NCBI GenBank assembly: GCA_026874595.1
Contig: CM049315.1
Span: 75,094,401-75,158,400 of the forward strand
Length of the DNA stretch: 64,000 nucleotides
Source of the DNA: Sipunculus nudus
Taxonomy: Eukaryota; Annelida; Sipuncula; Golfingiida; Sipunculidae
Reading direction: 5' to 3'
The notes beneath the pieces were generated by a model. It did no database searches and was not told the DNA's origin. It was given only the letters and a program-made list of their open reading frames with translations. The position numbers and the translations under genes were made by a program. This document shows positions 1 to 13,777 of this stretch, piece after piece (positions within the stretch are counted from its first letter, which is position 1; every line of letters begins with the position of its first letter).

Positions 1-223
1 TTTATCATAAAATGAACCCAAACGAGAAATATATAGCTCCCTTCAGTGCCTGTAAGAGTAGCTTTAGTTGAAATGATTATAAAAGTATTATTAATTATAT
101 TGCATTTTACTTCTTTTATGTGTGTATATATGTGTCCGCAGCTTATCACATGAAATGGGTTTTGATTAAACTTATCTTTCTGCTCAGTAATGTGAAATTC
201 TTGGTCTGATTGTATTATCGAAT

Positions 224-287
224 ATTAATTTACATTTCCCAATATAAAACTTTTTATTAATTTACATTTCCCAATATAAAACTTTTT
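224..287. repeat. Perfect 32-base tandem duplication
   Basis: The unit ATTAATTTACATTTCCCAAT plus ATAAAACTTTTT occurs twice with no mismatch, indicating a recent slip. Confidence 0.95.
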
Positions 288-598
288 CCCCATCAGCCAA
301 AAACGACATTAATGTATGCATAAGTCACCTGCGTTGCTCATGTGCAGGTCACAAGCTTGGTGTCAACTTAAAGTCGAGGGTGACTAGGTCACGTGATATA
401 AGTGTAGACTGAACCACGCCAGAAGTCTTAACAATGTTTAAAAGGACGGAAACACATGGGTGTATCACCATAGAATAAATAAACTTTTGACAACTAATTT
501 TAAAGAAAAACCCTGGAATATCAAAATATATATGAATTATATACGAGGGTAAATGTAACCAAAATAACCAACTGATCTATTACTCTATGAAAACTTAC

Positions 599-645
599 CA
601 AGGCCTTCTCTCCATGGTCAATGACTCCTCTTTTACTATTTTTAA
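599..645 (-). CDS. Weak candidate exon (47 bases)
   Basis: The acceptor (TCTCCGGTACTGTCTGTCAAG) and donor (GGCCTTG|GTAAGTTTTC) are good. Two frames are open: KNSKRGVIDHGEKAL (phase 1 in, phase 0 out) and LKIVKEESLTMERRP (phase 0 in, phase 2 out). It is short enough to be chance. Confidence 0.22.
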
Positions 646-1304
646 CTTGACAGACAGTACCGGAGAAATGTTGTTAGACGTCATGTTCCTTCATAGTTAT
701 ACATGTATATAGACAGATGTAGTGAGCCTTATACAGGTCTGTTCTGTGACACGTTTATGTAAATTTTGACGTATATGATTTTTGTCTGTGATATAGGTGG
801 CTGGTATTCATACCATTATTTCGTCAGCTAGTTTATAAAATAAACACCGTTAAAAGTATAAATGTATAAAGTTTCAACAGATCCGGTTACCACGTCTGCC
901 CCTCACAGAAAACTTGGTTAAAGACATAAATAGATCAATTTATGAATTGCATTTTTTATTAACCGTGGTTAATGAAGAGAGACAGGTAACTTATAATATC
1001 TGTAAATTTTTTTTTTAATGTAAGTTCACCTTGTTTCAGTTAGTTAAAATTCATTTTGTTGATCTTTTCCTAAGTTTAACACTTATTTTGTGTATTATAA
1101 AACTTGGTCACTAGATTATTTACACCAAATCATAAAAAAATTCGAAAGTTCAAGTTCTTGTAGCTAAAAAGTTAGCAAAGTTTAAGACCTGGTGAAAAAG
1201 AAAAACTTGAAGGTAATCCTTTTCTTGGAAAAAGATGCTCTTATTTAGATTTTTGTGGTATCAAAAAGTTAGGGGAAAAGAAATAAAAGTTACAGTTTTA
1301 TCAG

Positions 1305-1354
1305 GGTGGTGTCTAACTGCTCGGTTCTAGTCGGGACCGAATTTGTAGGCAATG
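1305..1354 (+). CDS. Weak candidate exon, plus strand
   Basis: The acceptor GTTACAGTTTTATCAG and donor GGCAATG|GTAAGACT enclose 50 bases with the open frame VVSNCSVLVGTEFVGN (phase 2 in, phase 1 out). It joins in phase to 3402-3455. The acceptor tract is only fair. Confidence 0.18.
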
Positions 1355-2606
1355 GTAAGACTAAGAAACCTGAAACCAAGCAAACAGATGGGTTCAGTCC
1401 CATCTGGGCAAATATTGATTTGGAGGGCCCCTTGATGCATTTTAAGGGTCACCAATTTACCTTAAGGTACGGAAGTAGGCAGGAACTGTAGTAGATTTTC
1501 TCTGTACATACTTGAAGCAAAGCAGATTACTCGCTCGAGAAGCAGTTCATCTTGCAGGAGGTCACCACAGGTCACGAGACCAACAGACAATGTCAGGATG
1601 AAAGACATCGCAGTTCTCTACTGAGCGACTGCTAGTTATACGCTTTCTTTGCGGAGTTACGACAAGATAATTGGTCCAGTTTCAGCCTCACTGACTGTCG
1701 CCGAATGTCCTAAAATACCTTTAAGTAAAAGACCAAGGACCTCTCGGTCTAGGTTTTCCTGAATCAAAGAAGGTCCAGGATTAAAGATGGCGGCATCAAG
1801 CCACAGGGCAAGTGGTCAGGGGATCAATCATTATCAACTCTACCATGTATTTTAATAAAAGTTACGGATCACTTCATTAGTGCGATGAAACCTGTTGTTT
1901 GCCCAGTAAGTCTGAAAAAAGGTTAACTGCCTTATCCCTCCCTGAAGCAATGTGAAATTTTATTCTCTCGATAGCACTAGGGTGTAAGTATCTGACAGTT
2001 CAAACTGAAACAAAATTCTAAGAGGAAAGGAATATGTCACTGTAATCCCTCACAGCTGGCTGACCTGTCTCTTTTTACCATATATCAAACAAATGAGGCC
2101 CAAGTATCTCTTTGTTCAATTTTTCAATTTTGCCAAATCGGACTTTGTCAGCGATCGATTGTGAAAACGTTATGATCGAAATCGAGCGTAAAGAAGTATG
2201 ACGTAAAAGCTGGAATAGTTGTCAAATGCTTACATTCTGATATAAAATATCTTAATACATGCACTGTGAAATCATCATATATTTTTGAAGTTATACATAT
2301 CCCAGAAAAAATTGTAGAATGTTTGGACTTTGGAATTCAAAGAAGAGTCCTGTAAATACTGCCAATTTTAGCTGGTTCATGGTCGTAGCGCGTTCTCATC
2401 TCATTTTTAATTAATTTTGTTAAATTTGAAGTCTTGAGAAAGTTAAATTATTTCAAAAAGAAAGAAAAACATAAATAAAAGAACAAGCAGCCAGACAGAA
2501 AAAAAAATCATTTATGCAGCACAAACTGAGCGATAAACTAATCATATAGAAGTTCAACACTTCATTCCTGGTTGTGATATGTTCGCCCTACCCGTGGGGA
2601 CTAATA

Positions 2607-2627
2607 ACACACACACACACACACACA

Positions 2628-2659
<32 letters not shown>
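2607..2659. repeat. Compound (AC)n...(TA)n microsatellite
   Basis: About 10 AC units, a five-base gap, then about 14 TA units. The overlapping ORF is an artefact. Confidence 0.9.
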
Positions 2660-2663
<4 letters not shown>

Positions 2664-3401
2664 TAATAATATTATTAATAATATTTTTGAAGTAGTTTTT
2701 ATTATGTCTGTCTCCATGATCATTTACAAGCAGCGCCACCTATGGGGTATTTTCTGTTCTGAAGTATCACAAACATGTGGAAACATGCGGACATCGAAAT
2801 CAATACACCTTGAATGACTTCAATAAAACGTGCTCTGCGACCAACCTTTCTGTGTATATCACATTACAATACTGACCTTAAGATTGAGGTAGTAATCTAT
2901 TGATTCGGTCGCATTGAATGACATTATATTACGGATGATCGTACAGGGATCCTCTACTGTCAATATCGTCTAAGAAACTTGGATTACATATTTTTACCTT
3001 ATTCTCTTAAAATAAGCCCTGTACAACGCGGTTAAGTCGCCATAATAATAGCGTTGGCATCAGGTGATATTTTTGTCATATGATTCCTTCTTATGACGTC
3101 AGACGATGTCACTTATTACGTCATGCGATAGATCTTGAAGGCTGATACAACAGTGTCAAACCGGACAGGTTTCTATATACAAACTAACTAACTTGGTCCT
3201 TTATGCAGCAAGGCCTAACATTGGCTCTTGAAGACATTTGCTCTAACAGAATTAGAAAGATTTAACAATAAGTCTTCTTACCTATTACCCTCTTACAGGT
3301 TTAAATGTGTTTTGTGTCTAATTACAAAATAGTGTTTTGCATGTTTTTTTTTAATCTAGGTTCCTAGTTTTTTTTCATGTTTTACTTTAAATCTTGCTAA
3401 G

Positions 3402-3455
3402 GTCTGGGACATAATGGTATGAGTTTCATGGATCCTGTTTACTCAAACGTTCAAG
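3402..3455 (+). CDS. Candidate internal exon, plus strand
   Basis: The acceptor (TTTTACTTTAAATCTTGCTAAG) and an ideal donor (CGTTCAAG|GTAGGTATG) enclose 54 bases. Only one frame is open: LGHNGMSFMDPVYSNVQ, phase 1 in and phase 1 out. The frame is protein-like but short. Confidence 0.28.
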
Positions 3456-3769
3456 GTAGGTATGATATTTTTTTATATATTGTCGGTGAAAAACGTTTAA
3501 ATGTTTCTTTAAAATCCGTTGTGATCCTTTTTGTAAATTTCTATAGGCTCAATTACAGTTGAGAGTTATGCAGGCAACTGGACGGGATTGAGGACACGTG
3601 TTTAAAACGCGATTAGCACGAGATTCACGGGGTGTTTGCGTAAGCAAGTCTAAAAATATTTCAACACATCGCGTCTCTGTCCTCGTTCTTACTCGTGTTC
3701 CGCGTTCTCATTCATTTTTGTGCAGTTCCGTGCGTTGTCTTGTGATATGGTCAGACGCACACTGTGCAG

Positions 3770-4150
3770 ACTCAGACTTAAAAAAAGAGTACGAATCGGC
3801 TGTCTAGGGTTTATGGGCGTCACAATCTGACCCCCACAATGCACCGCGGCTTCTGCGTACACCAGTTACGTCGGTAAAAATGTAGTGAAGAGGGTAATAT
3901 AGTTTGTTCAAATATGTTGGATTAGAATCAAGGGACGTTTCATAAACATTCAGTATTTTTTAAACATACGTATGTTAAATATAAGCAGAAAATGTTTCCT
4001 TGAAATGTAACAAATTTTTATTTTAAAGATTGACAGTTGAGACAAGTAGTCCCTGCCGTCCCCTAGAGAGTACAAGGAACAAATTTGTTTCGAGAAAAAA
4101 ACGTTTTCTGGTGGAAGGGTGGGTCAGACGTTTTCAGACGATTTCACAAC
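3770..4150 (+). repeat. Unnamed dispersed family, copy 1 (~380 bases)
   Basis: Shares in order GGTTTATGGGC-like, AATGCACCG-GGCTTCT, ATGTAGTGAAGAGG, CTTGAAATGTAACAAATT and TTGACAGTTGAGACAAGTAG, then a CCTCTGGTGGA-like block. Matching copies are at 31.4, 35.2 and (partly) 27.8 kb. No ORF and no clear termini. Confidence 0.65.
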
Positions 4151-7100
4151 GCAAGCAAAAACGCAAGCAAAACGATAGGAAACGCTAATGTAAAAGGGTC
4201 GCTTATTTACGTACCATTGGTAAGACTGCCCGTATAATTGCTCGTCATAAAACCCTACCCTAGGCTGATGATGGAGTGGTTAGTCCTCGTGGCTTTCAAT
4301 AACGACTGAACCATTTAATCTGGTCTTTCAAATTAAAGGCCGTTTCTATGTACCTTTCTTTAAGGATAGTTGGCGACTTGAGTTTAAATGGCTCGGCCAG
4401 TTGGGCATGAAAAGACGAAAGCTAACGTTTTTTGGATGCAGATATCTTTTGGGTTTTATGGTAAATTTATGGGTTTCTTTCCCATAAAAAAAACAAGAAT
4501 TTCACAAAATATCTTTGTATATTATTTTTAGATCCAAAATGCTCTCAATATAACGTTAGAAATGATAAGGCTTTGCTTGAGCTTTATTCCCTGAAGACAA
4601 CAAGAAAGAAATTACGTCGGTTTTCGTCGACGTTCCAAAAGTTTTACTCTTTTGATCCTATATGATAAAACCTTATTCTTAAAGTCCCCAGTGAAGCTTC
4701 AGCTTGAAAACTTAAACAAAAAAGTAAGTAATCTAAAGAGATGTCTGTCAGGTACTCAAATATAAAAAATAATCTGTATAATAGTTGTATATTATAAGTA
4801 CAAAAAGACATAAATAGACTTTTAACGGCAATAAGAAAATTACAACTTTTGACGATGTACGTGTAACCCTGTATGCATACTTAGTCTTATATCAAGAAAG
4901 AATGACTCTGATACTTCAGGATGAGTGTATTTGATGAAGCTTATCAAAGTTATTCACCACGGACCAGCCTGAGCTTATTGAGGAAAGAGGAACGGGACGT
5001 CAGTGAGTTGAGTATTCCGGTATCATCACCGTCAGACCGGCCCAATTGCAACGCCAGTTGTCTTCATCCAACGGGCCAGTCCTCGGTCATGACAAGCTTG
5101 AGCAAGCTGTGCAAGACCCGCGACGTGCCAAGTGTCCCAACAGGAATAAAACTCGTTAGCCGCCACATTTATACATCAGAGACGGCAGCCTGCTGGACGC
5201 TCTCCCCTCAATCCACCTAAATCAGTCTCATATCGAGTTTCGTACATCTGCCTGCCTAGGTAGTAGCACTTTGCCACTCTGACATAAGTTAGTCTACCTC
5301 GATACAGCTTTCCCTGGCACTCTGACACATTGCAGCTGTATGTTTTTTTTTTTTGCTGGAGAGGCAGTGCTGCCGCTAACGGTGCACGGTGCCGCTTGTA
5401 TTATTAAAAGTGTATATCACCTCAGGATCATAACTGCACATGTCTATTGTCTACATATATTTTCAATCAATCACACTTAATATATTGATACAATCAGATG
5501 TTCTATAAGTATGCCATGAATCTTCATGCACCTCTGTTTGAAGTATATATTAACACATACACACACTTCAATACATATTAGTCGCCAATAGCAAAATGTT
5601 TATCCTTAACCTAACCAAATTATGCTATCGATCTAGGTTTCAGATTAGGAAACCTTGTACCGGTCTGATCCTGGAGACCTGCTTTCTTTTCACTGTAAAT
5701 ATTTGGTTTGCAACCAAAGCAGGAATCGATAGGTGGTCATGATGATGCTTGAATCAATGATGAAAGAAACGTGACCCTACGCTAGCGCCGTCATAGTGCT
5801 ACATTTAATTGGCCTAAGTTCCGTATAGGCTTATGTTGCACAGAAAAAATTAAAATTTCACATTAAGAGGTCATGAACACGGCGTCTTTATAAAAATATG
5901 TCAGCTATCATATCTGGGCAAAATTGAAGAATGAACGGGCTGTGATTATGAATTTACATCCTGGCGATGAGAACCGACAATGACTCGAGGGAATCAGATA
6001 GGATTACTTCTAAATGCTTTGTAATTTTAGGGCACAGTATTTCCTCTATTTAAACACAAGGCATTTTCCTTTCCATGACTTAGTAGATAATCAATTTTTA
6101 AAGAGAGTTTATAAAAATACAATTATTAATACTGACGGCGTCCTAAAAAACTAGAAAAAGAGACAACATATATAATATATACCGCCGTCAGTACCCTAAT
6201 CAAGCGTTGGTGTGTTAAGCAAATCATAGCTGAGTCACAGGTGAGCTCCGCTCGCTAGTACAAAGGCAGTATATAATACCAGTAAATGGCTATAGCGCCC
6301 GGCCCGGATAATCAGAATGCCTTGACTGATAGCGGTAAAAATTAATTATTTAAAAATAAACATTTCTCGGTGGTCTAGATAAGCTCCAATATTTATTTAT
6401 GTGTGTCTTATTTGTTTTACCTTGACCCTAAAAAAATTCGTTCATAACTTATTTTCCCCCTAAAGTGTCTAACAGACAAACCAACTAACCCAACCAACGA
6501 TGCTAACTGGCCAGCAGCCCCTTTCACAGAACGTACGTCTTTTTTTATCACCATCCACATAATCTTACTCAGAAAAGACAAGTCTTCTTTGGACTATGGA
6601 ATCACTCCGAGTGTAAGTGTCATTTAAATTGGTCGAACTGGTCATGCGAACTGGTCATGTATCAGAAATAAGTTAATTTACAGGTAGACCGACTGGCAAC
6701 TGATATACAAGTTGGGAAACTAAGATGACCTTTAGTCTGACCTATATCTAACTTGATTCAAGTGTTAACCTTTGATAGGGTGACCCTGCAGTAATTAATC
6801 GCCTTAAAAAGACATTTGGTTTAAGGGAGCCGGCTGTCACGAGTTATAATGTGATAAGGCCAGTTATTGGGGCGACTGGTTCCTAATTGTAGGCCTGAGA
6901 GTCAAATAAATTTAGTTGATCTGAAAGAAAAATGAAGAATGTTGCTAAAAATAAACCATTACTTTGACATGTTCAATGAATAAATCGTCAACAAAACTCT
7001 TGGGATAAACCAGCTGTGTAAACAATCAGGATAGCAGAACTGCCCACTTGGGAACAAGTGCTCATATTCTGTGGAAGAAAAAGGACCATTACCTATCCTA

Positions 7101-8302
7101 AAGACAATAACACGAGAGATAGCTAATCTATTTAACCTCTGTAACAGGACAGAACATTTCATGAGGACGTTCGGATGTTGTCTGGTTGATTTACTTGACT
7201 AAATGGCTTAAAACCGATCGTTCGGCATTTTCTGATAACTTATAGTTGACGGATTTTAAACCATTTTCTTAAGAAGTTTTAGCAGTTTGATGGTGGCTAA
7301 CAAAATAAAGAGCCTCCAGGGCAAAATGGTGAATAATCTCGACAGAAAGACAGAGATTCGCAAAAATGTATTAATACAGGTAATATCTATTGGAATAGTT
7401 CTAGCCCCGTGCATATAACACCTTAAAACAGGATGTCTTAATTAAAACATACCATTCTTATTGTATGGTTAATTTTACTTTCACTGAAAAAAAAGAATTG
7501 CCACCATATAGGGGCGTGAAGACATCCCCCCCCCCACTTTTTAGCAAGGGGGATGGAGTGGTGGTCAATGTAATCACCCCCCCCCCCCCCCCCCCACCCT
7601 GAAGTTCAGAGAACAATATTTATATACATGAGTTGGAAAAATAATAGATCAGTATTTAGAATTACAGACTTTGGTTCCATTTCTGAGCTTACTATGAAAT
7701 ATTTTATAATAGAGCTAAACCTGGTTTAGAATAAACATATACCGGAACAATACCTTATTATTTTATAACCTTATACTTAATTGTAATATACTTGATATTT
7801 GAAACGTGTTACACAGAAAATAATTTATATATATATGTATGTGTATTCATAAAAAAAGTTGTCCCAACTTTGATTACCCCCCCCCCCCCCCACCATCCCA
7901 CCCCCCCACCCCCCCAACCCCAACCCCACCCTTGAAGATAAATTGACGCCACTGCAACCTTAAGGCAATGTGCCTATCCTTAGGGAAAATATTGTTGTTA
8001 TTTAAAGTTTTATGACTTTTGAAAGACACGCTCGCTTTAACATTTTAACCTAAATCGATTAAATAGTCCTTGCTTTCACTAGTGATAGGTGGACTATGGA
8101 AGGAGGGTGAATATATATTATGTATTTGTCTTGGCTTTACGTCTGCTTGTTTATGAACATTGTAGGCCCATTACATGAAAGTTTCAATGTTCAACTATGA
8201 AGGGCTTTCTCAGGAATTTCAACTTTATTTTTTATTTTTTTTTTTGTTATTTATGGCACGCCATCCTGTACCATCAAATCAGGCATCTGTTCCTCAAACT
8301 GT
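4151..8302. other. No supported gene or named repeat
   Basis: AT-rich unique-looking DNA with poly-C tracts at the right. The 99-codon ORF at 4921-5220 is described under rejected items. Confidence 0.5.
7524..7935. repeat. Cluster of poly-C tracts
   Basis: C runs at about 7527, 7577-7595 and 7877-7921, the last interrupted by A. No gene is seen between them. Confidence 0.8.
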
Positions 8303-8565
8303 TTGCCTCCGCCAGGTGGGAATTCGTTCATCCCCGTTCGTGTGTGTTTATGTGTGTTTTTGTGTGATTGTTACCAATATAACTCACGCAGTCAGGAGAG
8401 GAATCTCATGAAATTTTCACGACATTTTGGGCATCAACCAATGAAGAATCGATTAGATTTTTTGTGTGGATCCGGAACATGGTCCGGATTCAGGAAAGTG
8501 AACAAGGAATATTCACAAATGTACAGTTACTTGCGAACTTAGGAACATTAGCCGATTCATGCCTA
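8303..8565 (+). mobile_element. CCTCCGCCA-family element, 3' end missing
   Basis: It starts TGCCTCCGCCAGGTGGGAAT, then has the family's GTGTGTTT tract, AACTCACGCAGTCA, TGAAATTTTCA and TGGATCCGGAACATGGTCCG blocks. It ends near 8565 without the closing GGCGGAGGC. Confidence 0.7.
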
Positions 8566-11333
8566 AGAGTTTATAAGACTTGTATCACCTATCATACAGA
8601 TGACATTTTTTTCAAATGCTTTCTTGGGAAAAAAAACTAAAAAAAAGTCCTGCTGCAGACCGAGAGCCAAAGTAGGACAAAAAAACGCAGGGTGAGGGGA
8701 TGAGATAATCATTTCATTGTGACATATATGTAACATATATTATATAATGAGAATTCAATATTTTCTAATACTATATACATTTAAAAAATTATCCAAACTT
8801 CTGTTTAGAATCTTTCCCGGGGTGGTATTATTCCCTGTAGCTAATCCAAACAAAATCATCAGGATCCAATTTCAAATTTAATTTATTCTTAATGTAACAA
8901 AGAATAGTGTATAAACCCCATTTATTTTCTGAAACATAATTAGTTTTCCCGTGGCCTGACAGTCCACCCGGACGTACATTTAATCCTTTTACAGATCAGA
9001 TAAATCTACATAAACGTCATTAGTTCGGCGCCAGAAATCAACGATTGACGCCCCAGAAACAGCTAATCAACTCCGGGGCTGGTCTGTCTGAGGTGCAGTG
9101 ACAATACAAATTTGATCGTGAGTGATTGAATCGAGGCGGGGTTAGTTGCGTCTAAACACGGGTAACGTCTCGCCAGTCCTTCAAGATTCGTCCTCACTTC
9201 CGGTGTCTTCACTTGCGCCGAAACCCCACTCTACTTAAAACAGCGGGAACATTTTGCAACCGTCATTTGTTATAAATGGGTTTGTTTTAATTGCCTTGGC
9301 AATCTAGTTAGATTGAAAATTGCCATTCACAATTACTGTGCTCTCTGTACCCAAAACCGCCTAAAAGTTGTTTTTGGCACTCTACTCTCATCTTTATTTT
9401 CATTCCCGTTTCCTTAGTTATACGGCCATTTTTTTTTGTTTCTGTAGCAGTTAGTTCATTCATGTTAAATATGGTTTCCATATTATGACGCATGTACCCG
9501 AATCATCACTGCGATTTCATTAAGCTACTTATGGTTTAAGACCTATTACATAATCAAGAACTGATAACGGTATTAATACAGAACTAATTCAAAAGCATAA
9601 TGATAAAAATGAGGTTGATTACGTCTTTCCGGCAGGTTGTGCTTCCCTGTCTTCACATGCCAAATACAAATCAACATATGGCGAACTATGTATTGATAGA
9701 CTCCTTACACTCGAGAGGGTGAAAGGTTTTCCGAAAATGGTTTAAAATAGTTTACCAAGTAGAACAAATATCGCTTGCATGCGATCAGATATTGAAAAAA
9801 AAAATAGAGAGATGTACCATTATGCTGAATTATAACACAATTTTTTTTCAGACAGGGGGGTGAGGGCTGTGGTATGAAAGAACACAAACATATCTAACAG
9901 TTCATCTGTTTTTAGTGACGATATACTTGCAGGCCGCGAGGCATTTTCAAAAAGAAAAAAAAAAGAAGAAAATATTTGCTTCATGATCGAAATTTTCATT
10001 GCGATACTTGTTATTACACGTTCTGCTTCCCTATATAATTTATTATACTTTGTTATTTTATGCTGGAATTGCTTTTTTAAGAAGGAAAAGATGGCGCAAG
10101 AGCGCCGTAGTCGAGGAAGTCAGGCTGCTTGCTTTAATATTGCTTAATTTAAAAAAAAAATAAAAAGTTCCTACACAACAGTAGGGGGACGCTCTACCCA
10201 ACCCTCTCAGCCGGACTCACACTCGACAGTCGCGTTTTCATGAAAACAAATGTTCCCTGATATCTCTACGGTCTCTCTAACGTAAGAGAGGCAAAAATGT
10301 CGGTAACTCTATGGTAGACGTTTAGATTCCTGGCCATGAACCGATCCGACGCTGAAGCCTCTTTAGTTATTGATTTATTCCTAAGGTTTTCACTGTTTGA
10401 CACTAGGGTTCTTGTGAACACATCTCCGGTCCCGATTCGATATTAGCTAAATTGAAACTTCAGGTCCTGTCTCAGCCTCATGCGCCCCACGGACTCTCAC
10501 TTGTGCCAAGTATTTTTTGGACCAAACGCAATTTCATGAAATTTTTGCCCCAGCCTTTCCACAAGGTTTGTTGTGAACCCGATATGCCAAAACTTTAAAT
10601 CGGTCTTCTTGGGAATTGATCTCTGAAGTCTCCGGTAGGGTCTATCTGATATTACCTTGCTCCGGAGTTCAATTCAATCTGCTTCTAATAGGTGCTTCGG
10701 AATCTTTTATTAGTCCTTCAGTTGCACGTTTCGCCAACAATTGAGGAATCTGATATTATAAACAACTTTTACAGCAGAGCAAGATTTTATATGCTTCATA
10801 GTGAGCAATCCGTCAAAGCTTTTTTCCCTATGTACGCAAGATTTTTTGAGGATATCCTTTCACTTGCCTCTATTGCAAATACAAGCACAACATTAAAAGT
10901 AAATATGCTGCACTCGGTGACCTGACCCTTGGGCACTGCCGCACTGTTGGGAAAATGATCAAAAGGTTTTACCATTCTCAAATTGCCAGTTTCGCTCTCA
11001 GATCCGTTCCGAGACAGTCCGGTTTCGTGGATGCGCTAGCGGAGCGCGTATACGTACGTACACATTGAAACAGTAACTCATTAACAGGGGGATCCGATTT
11101 TTTTTCGCACTGCTCGATGCGGATGAATTTTTCGGAGGCATGGACGATTTTCATACGCTTAGCTGAAATATGTCACGTATGTATAGGGGTTTTACACCTG
11201 TTTAGGTGTTCGACAGTTTTTTTTTTTTTTTTTTTTTTTGAGGGGGGCAAGGTTAATCTTTAATATTAGAAATGATACATGTACCAAAATCAAAGAGCTA
11301 TATAATCGTCACTTTTTTTATTTTAAAACAAAT
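8566..11333. other. Mostly unremarkable
   Basis: Holds the weak terminal exon at 10943-10796, a perfect six-pair hairpin (ACACCT gttt AGGTGT, 11194-11209) and a T23 run. Nothing else is recognised. Confidence 0.5.
10796..10943 (-). CDS. Weak candidate terminal exon
   Basis: An excellent acceptor (CCTTTTGATCATTTTCCCAACAG) opens into three readable frames. The longest runs 48 codons to a stop, beginning AAVPKGQVTECSIFTF, and entering in phase 2. The phase-0 frame, which would match the 14.1 kb exon, stops after 16 codons. The frame is undecided, so I cannot say whether it belongs to the same gene. Confidence 0.2.
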
Positions 11334-11560
11334 TGGTGTTCACCGGTGACTACTGCACCTGTTGGCCGTGCTTGTGTTATCGCCCCCTTTGCTGGGCCAT
11401 ACCCCCGAGGAACCCCAGAAAGGTGCACTCTATCCTTAATAAAACACGACGGTTTTGCACAGTCTCTCCTTTAAGCCTTCAGAGCGCTCACCCTGGGTGG
11501 GGAGTGGGGACTGACCGTGTAGAGTGTCACCGCCTCGGTTGAGGTAAGCGCCATTTCGGC
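11334..11560 (-). mobile_element. Diverged SINE body fragment
   Basis: GGTGACTACTGCACCTGTTG, then GCTGGGCCATACCCCCGAGG and AAAGGTGCACTC align with the inner body of the SINE. The right part (to GGTTGAGGTAAGCGCC) is weakly related or foreign. Confidence 0.45.
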
Positions 11561-12469
11561 CCTCTGACGTTAAGTGTAAACGACCAACTTATCGGCTGAC
11601 AGAGTGCCGTTACATCCTTCGCGAAGGAAAGCACTATATAAGGCTCTATGACGATGCAAATATTTTCGTCATTTCTGACACGCTCCAACTACTCTGTCAC
11701 TTGACATAAACAAGACAAATCGTTGGCTTTTAGTATACTTTCTGGTAAAATCAAACATGAGCGAGAAAAGTTCCGTTATAATTCAGCATATCGGTAATCC
11801 CCTTCGCTTGTTTGTTGAATTTGTGACCGCATGAATATAGGCATGGGTCGCACGAGTTACTAGACGCAGCCGACTTGTAGGCGACACAGGATATGACTGG
11901 TTACCATAGAATAGGAGTTTCCTTTTGGGTTGGAGGTCATATGTATTCCATTGTGTTAATTCATCATTTGTAGACTAATGTTAAGATCATGGGCAGTTTA
12001 CCACATCATGAATGCAGCATGATGGAAAACCATTCGACTGGTGAAATCGCAGATGAACACAAAGAGCTTCGATCTTATGTCTTGACTAAAGTTACTCACA
12101 TCTTACTTACACTTTGACATGGTGCACAGAAACCATGAAACCAAGGTTTTACTTTTTAAGTACCAAGTAACAGTAAGCCACATTTGAGTAAGGTAATATT
12201 AAACTGTATGACAATATCTCAAATATCTCAAAATTGAGTGTTTTTCATGTTGGAAAAATGAAATTTTAAATTTCAGGTTTAAGGTAAATAAATTTATTAC
12301 TTATTTATTTATAGCGGGACCCCCTATATGCTATAACCACGTGGAAATAAACAAAACGGACATATTTTTATGTAAGTTTCAAGGGATTATCCTTAGTAAA
12401 GAGAAGTAAGATATCGAATAGGAACCTTCATATTTAACCTCTTGCATAAGTGCATAAGTGTTTATTTTT

Positions 12470-12715
12470 TGGTGAAGGTAACCGCCTCCATTTTTTAATG
12501 CTTCTTATACTACGTATATTTACATCTGCAGAGATTCCATTCCAGTTTCGGACTACGTGACAGGGCAATAGCACACGCTTCCCCTCATTTTTATATCCTG
12601 GCTTTAACCAAGCCCGGTGACTATTGCACCTGTGGGCCCTAGGTGCGTTATCGTCCCCATTGCTGGGTCATACCACCAATGAACCCCCGAAAGGCGCACT
12701 CGTTTGTGATTTTTT
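12470..12715 (-). mobile_element. SINE fragment lacking the tRNA head
   Basis: Tail (GGTAACCGCCTCCATTTTTT) and body (ATCTGCAGAGATTCCATTCC, then GCTGGGTCATACCACC) match the 59.6 and 23.9 kb copies. The tRNA-like head is absent; the match stops at about 12712. Confidence 0.65.
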
Positions 12716-12959
12716 TTCACTTGCAAAACTGGTGTTGTATGATCTCATTTTGTGTGACCAGAAATAATACTTGAAGCCCAGATTTCCTAGTTCCGAAGGT
12801 TATGAACCTGTGTAACCCTGTTAACTTATTCACGATAAGACAATGAGGTATTCACGTTGCATTCACATGTCTAATAACTGTACTCTGTTACTCGCCGATT
12901 GTCTAGGTTGTTTTTCAATCTCATATTCCGTAAAAAACCCATAAAACCAATAGTTGAAC

Positions 12960-13235
12960 AAGAAATCTGCAATCTAAGTTATGCAAGCCTCCGCCATGTG
13001 TGTGTGTGGGGGGGGGGGTGGGGGGGGGTCCCTTTAGCGGGATGCTCCATAAACTGTATTTGCATTAACTTATACAGCCATTATTCCCAGGTTCATTTGT
13101 GCACAAGTGACTGTACATTTGTGAATACTCCTTTAAGACAATCCGGAATCCGGATCATATGCCAGATCAAGATTCTTTCGATTCTTTTTGGTCCATTCCC
13201 AAAATGCCCTGTTTGCTCATGAAATATTTGTAATA
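12960..13235 (-). mobile_element. CCTCCGCCA-family element, minus orientation
   Basis: The plus strand reads the complement of the 3' end (GAAATCTGCAATCTAAGTTA, GCAAGCCTCCGCCA) and continues to AAAATGCCCTGTTTGCTCAT. A poly-G run (13008-13028) has expanded inside it. Confidence 0.65.
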
Positions 13236-13777
13236 CAAATATAATATTTGTATGAACATGTGCTAACGGGTCAGTAACGACAACGTTTCGACTTAAACAT
13301 AAACGTTGCGTCCCTTTTAATTTCATTCATTTACCTGTTATCCTCAACAAATGATGACGTGAGATTGCAATTATGTTTTCCTTTATGTACCTGAGCATGT
13401 CGCAAACGGACGACGAATGGCCCTGAGATGATGTGGCATCTTTCCCAAGATAATCGAGAAATCAACAAGATTCCAGTACATTCCTTTAACATTATGACAA
13501 ATAAATGTGTAAACATGTATATTAAGGATTTAAACTTTGATATCGTAGATCGTTAAGTTCCACGATATGAAATATGATGCTGTCATCAAACTGCTACAGC
13601 TACTAGTGCCTAACTTTATACTAATCATGGTCATGTAACAAGCATGTAAAATTAAGATTTCGTGATCCCACATATCTTGAGATAATATAATAGTATTTTC
13701 TGCTTCCATTGATTACATTGCTACGCCTACGTTCACAACAATACACATAAGCTACCACAAACTCTTGGGCTTCTCGT

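Larger units (their letters stand above)
646..3400. other. No confident gene; mostly unique AT-rich DNA
   Basis: Apart from the weak exon at 1305-1354 and the 2.6 kb microsatellite I see no supported feature. Confidence 0.5.

Noticed and set aside
4921-5220. 99-codon ORF starting MSVFDEAYQSYSPRTSLS
   Set aside because: It has a fair acceptor upstream and an internal GTGAGT, but no homology recognised and low-complexity Ser/Thr composition. Chance cannot be excluded, so it is not listed as a gene.
8374-8410. AACTCAC and ACTTAC strings in CCTCCGCCA-family copies as minus-strand donors
   Set aside because: They are conserved bases of the repeat, present in every copy.
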